Positions 62,244 to 64,000 of a stretch of DNA of 64,000 nt are shown here, piece after piece. Origin of the DNA: Olsenella sp. An290 (GTDB lineage: Bacteria > Actinomycetota > Coriobacteriia > Coriobacteriales > Atopobiaceae); assembly GCF_002159535.1 (NCBI RefSeq), contig NZ_NFIU01000011.1:1-64000 (forward strand). Reading direction: 5' to 3'. The position numbers and the translations under genes are program-made. How positions within the stretch are numbered: the first letter of the stretch is position 1; each line of letters begins with the position of its first letter. Under the pieces are notes generated by a model. It ran no database searches and was not told the origin of the DNA. It was given only the letters and a program-made list of their open reading frames with translations.

Positions 62244-62267
62244 GGTCAGCCTGACCTGCTAGGCAGA

Positions 62268-62341
62268 CGGCCCGGGCAATTGCTCCGCAAAGTGCTTCGC
62301 GCTCCGCGCTCAGGAACTTTGCCTCGCAAGTGCCCGGGCCG
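62268..62341 (+). terminator. Three-tier hairpin after the glycyl-radical gene (diverged copy)
   Basis: An 11-bp outer stem CGGCCCGGGCA/TGCCCGGGCCG (62268-62278, 62331-62341) and a middle stem GCAAAGT/ACTTTGC (62287-62293, 62316-62322). The loop begins GCTTCGCG and ends GGA like the other family members but has about ten extra bases. It may separate grcA from pflA transcription. Confidence 0.7.
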
Positions 62342-62388
62342 TTCCCTCTATCATGGTGACATCACAGGTCTGGGAGGAAGGTGCGGAT

Positions 62389-63204
62389 GTGACTGCGGAT
62401 ACCGAGGGGCGTGCCCGCGACGTTGACGTGGTTGGGCGGGTGCACTCCACCGAAAGCTTTGGGACGGTGGACGGGCCGGGCACGAGGTTCGTGGTGTTCT
62501 GTCAGGGCTGCCCGATGCGCTGCCAGTACTGCCACAACCCCGACACCTGGGAGTTCGCGCGCGCCGACGGCACCGGCCCCGGGACCAGCGCGAGCGTTGG
62601 CGAGCTGCTCGAGCGCTTCGAGCGCAATCGTCCCTTCTACCGCAAGGGGGGCATCACCGTCACGGGGGGCGAGCCGATGGCTCAGCCCGACTTCGTGGCA
62701 GCCCTCTTCCGAGCCGCCCACGAGGCCCCGGCAGGCCGCATCCACACCTGCCTCGACACCTCCGCGGCAACCTTCTCCGCCGAGCGCGCCGGGCGCTTCT
62801 CGGCGCTCCTCGATGCCACCGACATGGTTCTTCTTGACATCAAGACCTCGGACGCGACGCTCCACGAGCGGCTCTGCGGCATGCCCGCAAGCCACGCCCT
62901 CGAGCTCGGCGACGAGCTGGCACGGCGCGGCATCCCCACCCTCGTCCGCCATGTGGTCGTGCCCGGGCTCACCGACTCCGAGGAGGAGTGCGCGGGTGTG
63001 GGCCGGATCATCGGCGACTGGGACAACGTCGTGGGGCTCGACTTCCTCCCCTACCACACCCTCGGCCGCTCCAAGTACGAGAAGCTCGGCATCCCCTACC
63101 CGCTCGAGGGCGTGAAGGCCATGGAGGCCGCCCGCGCCAAGGAGCTCCGGCGGGTCGCACTTGCCGCCCGCGCGAGGCGGCGCGCAGAGCGCGGGAAACG
63201 CTAG
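62389..63204 (+). CDS. pflA: Pyruvate formate-lyase activating enzyme (radical SAM)
   Basis: 271 residues. It installs the glycyl radical on pyruvate formate-lyase using SAM and a 4Fe-4S cluster. The CxxxCxxC motif is CPMRCQYC, preceded by GTVDGPGTRFVVFCQG, and TVTGGEP, DIKTSD and HVVVPGLTDSEE follow. The GTG at 62389 is chosen because GGGAGGAAGG lies seven bases upstream; an ATG at 62353 has no such site. Its substrate here is presumably the small separate subunit rather than a full PflB chain. Confidence 0.93.
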   Translation: MTADTEGRARDVDVVGRVHSTESFGTVDGPGTRFVVFCQGCPMRCQYCHNPDTWEFARADGTGPGTSASVGELLERFERNRPFYRKGGITVTGGEPMAQPDFVAALFRAAHEAPAGRIHTCLDTSAATFSAERAGRFSALLDATDMVLLDIKTSDATLHERLCGMPASHALELGDELARRGIPTLVRHVVVPGLTDSEEECAGVGRIIGDWDNVVGLDFLPYHTLGRSKYEKLGIPYPLEGVKAMEAARAKELRRVALAARARRRAERGKR

Positions 63205-63264
63205 GAGGCAGGCGGACGGGACCTTCCCGCTGCCGACGAAAGCCAGTCCGCTCGATTACGGAAA

Positions 63265-63292
63265 GGGGGGCGAGCCCACAGGCCTGCCCCCC
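63265..63292. terminator. Hairpin between pflA and the convergent DAHP synthase
   Basis: GGGGGGC (63265-63271) pairs with GCCCCCC (63286-63292). No U-tract. The rest of the gap up to 63332 shows only a short GTGCTCGTCCGG / GTCCGGGTGC redundancy. Confidence 0.5.
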
Positions 63293-63332
63293 TCTCTCGT
63301 CCGGGTGCTCGTCCGGGTGCGCGCGACACGTG

Positions 63333-64000
63333 CTACGCGCGCTCGGCGATCTCCTTGACGAGGCGCTCGGTCTTCTCCCAGCCGAGGCAGGCGTCGGTGA
63401 TGGACTTGCCATAGACGCCGCCACCCACGGGCTGGGCGCCGTCCTCGAGGTAGGACTCGACCATGAAGCCGCGCACGAGACCGCGAATCTGGGCGTTGCG
63501 CGCACAGGAGTCGAGCACCTCGTGGCAGATGCGGATCTGCTCGAGCGGCCGCTTGCCGGAGTTGTCGTGATTGCAGTCGATGATCGCCGCGGGGTTGGGG
63601 AACTTGTCCACCGTGTACTTCTCGGCAAGGCGCTCGAGGTACTCGTAGTGGTAGTTGGGGTAGTTGATTCCGTCGAGGCCCACGTAGCCGCGCAGGACCG
63701 CGTGTGCGAGCGGGTTGCCCGTCGTGGAGACCTCCCAGTTGCGGAAGATGAAGGTCTGGCGCTGCTGGGCGGCGTAGATGGAGTTGAGCATGACGTCGGT
63801 GGAGCCGCCGGTGGGGTTCTTCATGCCCACGGGCATGGGGACGCCGGAGGCCACGAGGCGGTGCTCCTGGTTCTCCACAGAGCGCGCGCCCACCGCGATG
63901 TAGGCCAGAAGGTCGATGAGGTACTGGTAGTTGGTGGGATAGAGCATCTCGTCGGCCGTGAAGAGGCCCGTCTCCTCAACCACGCGCAGGTGCATGCGAC
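63333..64000 (-). CDS. 3-deoxy-7-phosphoheptulonate synthase (DAHP synthase), 5' end beyond window
   Basis: The first committed step of aromatic amino-acid synthesis (PEP + erythrose 4-phosphate). About 220 C-terminal residues are visible. VGARSVENQEHRLVASG, PVGMKNPTGGSTDV and AIIDCNHDNSGKRP with metal-binding residues match the class I (AroF/G/H) enzymes. The frame is open to the window edge; the N-terminal third is outside. It converges with pflA. Confidence 0.92.
   Translation of the reverse strand, partial: RMHLRVVEETGLFTADEMLYPTNYQYLIDLLAYIAVGARSVENQEHRLVASGVPMPVGMKNPTGGSTDVMLNSIYAAQQRQTFIFRNWEVSTTGNPLAHAVLRGYVGLDGINYPNYHYEYLERLAEKYTVDKFPNPAAIIDCNHDNSGKRPLEQIRICHEVLDSCARNAQIRGLVRGFMVESYLEDGAQPVGGGVYGKSITDACLGWEKTERLVKEIAERA

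Overview
The window reads as chromosomal DNA of a GC-rich, anaerobic Actinomycetota, most likely a Coriobacteriia member of the Olsenella/Parolsenella/Lancefieldella kind. The lineage is inferred from gene content: pyruvate formate-lyase with its activase, NfnAB-type ferredoxin/NADP transhydrogenase subunits, rubrerythrin beside a PerR-like repressor, a bile-salt-hydrolase-family enzyme, GroESL, a one-chain PurL and a TsaB-RimI-TsaD fusion. Much of it is housekeeping sequence; the novelty lies in gene architecture and in small repeats.

Layout. 1-9 kb: nnr, alr, a family-4 uracil-DNA glycosylase, tsaE, a PerR-like repressor with an operator/promoter, rubrerythrin, a DUF3783 protein and a triple TsaB-RimI-TsaD fusion. 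8.8-17.7 kb: DNA alkylation repair (AlkA-like, Ogt), a CyuA-like cysteine desulfidase, a polar amino-acid ABC transporter, a REP-associated tyrosine transposase (RAYT) and glutamine-dependent NAD synthetase. 17.7-24.5 kb: two paralogous envelope proteins (one broken), groES-groEL, a flavin/PNPOx-fold protein, an XRE regulator and a nucleotidyltransferase. 24.6-34.9 kb: nfnBA, pth, prs, glmU, tRNA-Gln, a peptidoglycan-binding protein, a prenyl synthase, galE and malic enzyme. 35-46.9 kb: an ECF sigma factor that has lost region 4, a serpin, an EamA transporter, purL, an IS481-type insertion, and a DUF362 lipoprotein with a flavin reductase and a TetR regulator. 47.1-52.1 kb: copper ATPase with CsoR, a GNAT enzyme, a choloylglycine hydrolase and a small membrane protein. 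52.6-64 kb: an NlpC/P60-SpaA surface protein, DedA, a membrane-anchored GH3 glycosidase, a GtrA-like protein, a split pyruvate formate-lyase, its activase and a truncated-by-window DAHP synthase.

Four observations stand out. (1) Pyruvate formate-lyase is encoded in two pieces: a 695-residue catalytic chain with the Cys-Cys site but no glycyl-radical domain, and a separate 83-residue protein carrying that domain (RVSGYAV), which has its own leader. (2) One RAYT gene sits among at least fourteen 27-bp palindromic REP units, many placed 0-3 nt after a stop codon. (3) A nested three-tier hairpin with a near-invariant 12-nt loop and covarying stems recurs at the 3' ends of groEL, nfnB and purL, with a diverged copy after the small pfl gene; it always has the same orientation relative to transcription. 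(4) Several short AT-richer inverted-repeat elements look like miniature non-autonomous mobile elements. No prophage, CRISPR array or recognised defence island was seen.
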